NCBI RefSeq assembly: GCF_001500045.1
Contig: NZ_LQIX01000034.1
Span: 186,001-250,000, forward strand
Direction: 5' to 3'
From: Mycobacterium sp. GA-1199
GTDB lineage: Bacteria; Actinomycetota; Actinomycetes; Mycobacteriales; Mycobacteriaceae
Length of the DNA: 64,000 nucleotides
Shown: positions 61,615 to 64,000 of the stretch, piece by piece
How positions within the stretch are numbered: the first letter of the stretch is position 1
Layout: each line of letters begins with the position of its first letter
Translations under genes and position numbers: made by a program
Notes under the pieces: generated by a model
The model's input: only the letters and a program-made list of their open reading frames with translations
Databases searched by the model: none
What the model was told of the DNA's origin: nothing

Positions 61615-62316
61615 ATGAAGACAGCGGTCGTCACCGGCGGCGGCTCGGGGATCGGACGCGCGATCGTGGAAAGGCTGCGCGCCGACGGTCACCGCGTCGC
61701 CACGCTCGACCTGGCGCCGAGCGACGAGGAGCTTGCCTTCACCGCGGACGTCACCGATCGCGGTCAGGTCGACGCCGCGCTGTCAGCCGTCCGTAGCCAG
61801 CTGGGACCGGTGGCGATTCTGGTCAATGCCGCGGGCCTGGACGGGTTCTCGCGGTTCGCCGACATCACGTTCGAGCAATGGCAGCGCGTGGTCGATGTCA
61901 ACCTCAACGGCGTCTTTCACTGCGTGCAGGCGGTATTGCCGGACATGGTGGACGCCGGCTGGGGCCGGATCGTCAACATCTCGTCGTCGAGCACGCATTC
62001 CGGTGCGCCGTACATGGCGCATTACGTGGCGGCGAAATCCGCGGTGAACGGGTTGACGAAGACGCTGGCCCTCGAATACGGACCGGCGGGCATCACGGTC
62101 AACGCGGTGCCACCGGGTTTCATCGACACGCCGATGCTGCGGGCGGCGGAGGCGCGGGGTCACCTCGGAGACATCCAGGCCACCATCGACGCGACCCCGG
62201 TGCGCCGCATGGGCAAGCCCGAGGACATCGCGGCCACGTGCGCGTTTCTCGTCTCCGAGGAGGCCGGCTACATCACCGGACAGATCATCGGCGTCAACGG
62301 TGGCCGCAACACCTAG
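61615..62316 (+). CDS. SDR-family oxidoreductase (FabG-like)
   Basis: The 233-aa SDR has VVTGGGSGIGRAIVERLRAD, VNAAGLDGFSRFAD, NISSSSTHSGAPYMAHYVAAK with the catalytic Tyr-x-x-x-Lys, and the C-terminal EEAGYITGQIIGVNGGRNT of 3-oxoacyl-ACP reductase-like enzymes. GAAGGA lies before the ATG. The gap to the upstream methyltransferase (138 bp) shows only an AACACGTT element. It may share a unit with the thioesterase downstream. Confidence 0.88.
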   Translation: MKTAVVTGGGSGIGRAIVERLRADGHRVATLDLAPSDEELAFTADVTDRGQVDAALSAVRSQLGPVAILVNAAGLDGFSRFADITFEQWQRVVDVNLNGVFHCVQAVLPDMVDAGWGRIVNISSSSTHSGAPYMAHYVAAKSAVNGLTKTLALEYGPAGITVNAVPPGFIDTPMLRAAEARGHLGDIQATIDATPVRRMGKPEDIAATCAFLVSEEAGYITGQIIGVNGGRNT

Positions 62317-62400
62317 CTGAGGCGCGTCCGAAGCCTTGTGCGAGGATCCGCAGATGAGCACTGACCCGCGTATTTCACGCCGACGGCAGACGGCGCGTTC

Positions 62401-63174
62401 ATGCCGTCGATCTTCGCCCAGAGCCACTGGGGCGCCGATCACCTCAATGGCCCGGCCATCGTCGGGTTGGCCGCGCAGGCGCTCGAGAAGGATTGCGGTT
62501 CTCCGGAGTTCATGCCGACGCGAATTACCGTCGACCTGTTTCGGGCGGGGCGCAACCTACCGACGACCGTCGAGGTCCGGGTGATTCGTGACGGCCGCCG
62601 GGTGCGGAACGCGGAATGCGAAGTGGTGCAGGGCGGTCGGCCGGTCGCACGTGCCACGCTGGTGCAATACCGACGATCGGTCGCGCCGCCCGGAGAGGAG
62701 TGGACCGCGCCGGTCGATGCGCCGCAGTTGCCGACTCCGGATGGGGAACTCGTACCGTTCATCGGTAGCGATGAGGGCGGTTGGACGCGATCGCCGGAGG
62801 CTCATCAGAACACTTCCCGAAAGCAGTTCTTCTATACGAGCCCGAACATCGTTGCTGGAGAACCGGTCTCGCCATTCGTCAGGGCGGTCAACGTAGCAGA
62901 GTCGACGAGCTTGGTGACCAACCTGGGCACCGAGGGAATCGGCTATATCAACGGTGACCTCACAGTAGCGTTGTCGCGCTTGCCGCTCGACAAGTGGATT
63001 ATGGTCCAGGGTGATTCGCATTGGGTCGCCGAGGGGATCTCTGTCGGCACGGCGACGCTGTTCGACCAGCAGGGTCCATTCGGGTCCGGCATGGTGACCG
63101 CGGTGGCGAACCCGGCCGCGCAGATCGACTTCCGGGGGCGGCCGTTCCCGCGGGGTGAAATCAACTACGAGTGA
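62401..63174 (+). CDS. Thioesterase-family protein, 5' end disrupted by apparent frameshift
   Basis: The 257-aa double-hotdog acyl-CoA thioesterase-like protein has SIFAQSHWGADHLNGPAIVG near the start, TRITVDLFRAGRNLPTTVEV and, in the second half, GYINGDLTVALSRLP and WVAEGISVGTATLFDQQ. The expected first residues AYFTPTADGAF are encoded directly upstream (62368-62400) but in this frame are preceded by a TGA and no start codon. An ATG at 62354 gives MSTDP in the other frame, so one base seems lost near 62367. Translation could restart at ATG 62401. It is either a sequencing error or real damage. Confidence 0.8.
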   Translation: MPSIFAQSHWGADHLNGPAIVGLAAQALEKDCGSPEFMPTRITVDLFRAGRNLPTTVEVRVIRDGRRVRNAECEVVQGGRPVARATLVQYRRSVAPPGEEWTAPVDAPQLPTPDGELVPFIGSDEGGWTRSPEAHQNTSRKQFFYTSPNIVAGEPVSPFVRAVNVAESTSLVTNLGTEGIGYINGDLTVALSRLPLDKWIMVQGDSHWVAEGISVGTATLFDQQGPFGSGMVTAVANPAAQIDFRGRPFPRGEINYE

Positions 63175-63183
63175 GCGGCTTTG

Positions 63184-63585
63184 TCAGGGCTTCTTGCGGG
63201 TGCGTCCGCCGGAGGGCTTCTTGTCTGACGGCTGGGTCGAGGTCCGAGACGCGAACCGGCCCACTGTCGCAACGCCGGGGATTCGGCCTACGGCGTTGTA
63301 GACATCGTTGCCGGTGGCAATCAGCGCCTCGAGTTGCGGCAGGATGGCATCCATCGTCCGGATCATCGGATCGGCCAGTGCGAGATAACGTTCGGCGCGG
63401 TCGATCGCCGCGTTGAGGCGTTCGGTCGCAGCGGCCAAATTCTCGATGAGATCGGGCACTTGGGCCATCATCTTCACCGAAGCCGGCGGGATGCGCATCG
63501 CTTCGGTGGCGGCCGCCTGGGCGGTTTCGGCAGCCGCCTGTGCCGCTTCTCTGATTTCTTTCGGGGTGGGAACCTTGGGGCTCAT
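63184..63585 (-). CDS. Small coiled-coil protein with basic tail, unknown function
   Basis: The 133-aa protein has Ala-rich helices (EIREAAQAAAETAQAAATEA), a helical stretch LIENLAAATERLNAAIDRAE and a Ser/Lys/Arg-rich end DKKPSGGRTRKKP resembling a nucleic-acid- or surface-binding tail. There is no signal peptide. It is convergent with the thioesterase gene. The phasin-like look of the helices is only an impression; family not recognised. Confidence 0.72.
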   Translation of the reverse strand: MSPKVPTPKEIREAAQAAAETAQAAATEAMRIPPASVKMMAQVPDLIENLAAATERLNAAIDRAERYLALADPMIRTMDAILPQLEALIATGNDVYNAVGRIPGVATVGRFASRTSTQPSDKKPSGGRTRKKP

Positions 63586-63914
63586 GTGACTACGATCCCG
63601 CACGGTGCCGGTGTTGTCCGGTCTTTGCCAAGAGAGATTCGCCCGATGGACAGGATAGATTCGACGTGTGGCGAACTTGTCGCCGCCAAGCGGATAACTG
63701 GATCGCGCCACCCGAAAGCAGAAAGCGCCTGTCCTTCCCATTCAGCGTCCGCGTCGGCAACGTCGGTGACAGGTTTGTGGTCTGCTGCGCATTGACCCTG
63801 TACATTCTCGGCGATCTTGACTTCTGTTGCGCTTCTGCGCGTCTCGTCGCTAGCAAACGTCTGGTCTGCCCCAGTTCACGGGGCTATGTCAGTGGTCGTC
63901 GTTATGCTGACCGC
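63586..63914. other. Intergenic region, no gene seen
   Basis: About 330 bp between divergent genes. Short open frames occur but none has credible composition or a ribosome site with family similarity. It presumably carries the promoters of both flanking genes. Confidence 0.5.
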
Positions 63915-64000
63915 ATGGCTACGGAATTTACAGTCCGGGGATCCTTTGGGAAGTCGCAGCCACCTGAGCGCGCCACCGTCCACGCTTCCATCAGCTACGA
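63915..64000 (+). CDS. SIMPL (DUF541) domain protein, 5' part only
   Basis: The ATG at 63915 starts MATEFTVRGSFGKSQPPERA, then TVHASISYE, which matches the N-terminus of actinobacterial SIMPL/DUF541 proteins (VRGSF...PPERATVHASI). The frame is open to the window edge. The rest of the gene is outside. The function of this family in mycobacteria is not established. Confidence 0.7.
   Translation, partial: MATEFTVRGSFGKSQPPERATVHASISY

Overview
The window is high-GC DNA with mycobacterial gene content: a six-gene Mce operon preceded by two YrbE permeases, KstD/KshA-type steroid enzymes, DUF2510 and SIMPL proteins, and many 4-bp ATGA/GTGA overlaps. I infer a fast-growing environmental Mycobacterium (Mycolicibacterium), probably near M. 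smegmatis. No rRNA, tRNA, CRISPR array, insertion sequence or prophage was recognised.

Layout. 0-9.3 kb is carbohydrate and housekeeping material: an SCO6745-family protein (partial), a GntR-type repressor divergent from gluconokinase and a GntP gluconate permease, a DUF2510 membrane protein, a DoxX protein with a long 11-residue-repeat tail, a DUF6328 protein, a xylulokinase-like kinase, an MBL-fold hydrolase, two small proteins and a hotdog thioesterase.

9.3-41.3 kb is a large steroid/isoprenoid-ring catabolic cluster. It starts with a PadR regulator. It holds a 3-ketosteroid delta1-dehydrogenase (KstD) divergent from a Rieske KshA oxygenase, two more KstD-like flavoproteins, HsaA-, HsaC- and HsaD-like enzymes for ring A/B opening, and an orphan KshB-like ferredoxin. 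It also holds two Baeyer-Villiger monooxygenases, an old-yellow-enzyme family protein, several SDRs, two HSL-type esterases, two zinc alcohol dehydrogenases, and a beta-oxidation block (FadD, ALDH, enoyl-CoA hydratase, two acyl-CoA dehydrogenases). 41.5-50.8 kb is yrbEAB-mceABCDEF, a probable lipid/steroid importer that diverges from the HsaD-like gene, followed by two divergent secreted proteins (50.8-51.9 kb). The set resembles the second steroid cluster I recall from M. smegmatis ('C-19+', with a PadR-type regulator); that match is from memory and unverified.

The most interesting signal is a 15-bp GC-rich palindrome, consensus TCCCG-GTCAK-CGGGA. I found twelve copies by eye. All lie in intergenic DNA from 9.3 to 51.4 kb, at nearly every promoter region of the steroid/mce/secreted-protein block, and I saw none in the flanking housekeeping regions. 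It looks like the operator of a cluster-wide regulator, most simply the PadR protein. It ties the Mce importer and the secreted pair to the catabolic genes.

52-64 kb holds an EamA exporter, a polyamine-type ABC transporter (potA-D-B-C; potA appears to start at CTG behind a perfect Shine-Dalgarno), an SRPBCC protein, an MFS efflux pump, an alpha/beta hydrolase, a MerR regulator divergent from a methyltransferase with a classic MerR operator between them, an SDR, a thioesterase whose first codons are broken by an apparent 1-base deletion, a coiled-coil protein, and the start of a SIMPL-domain gene.
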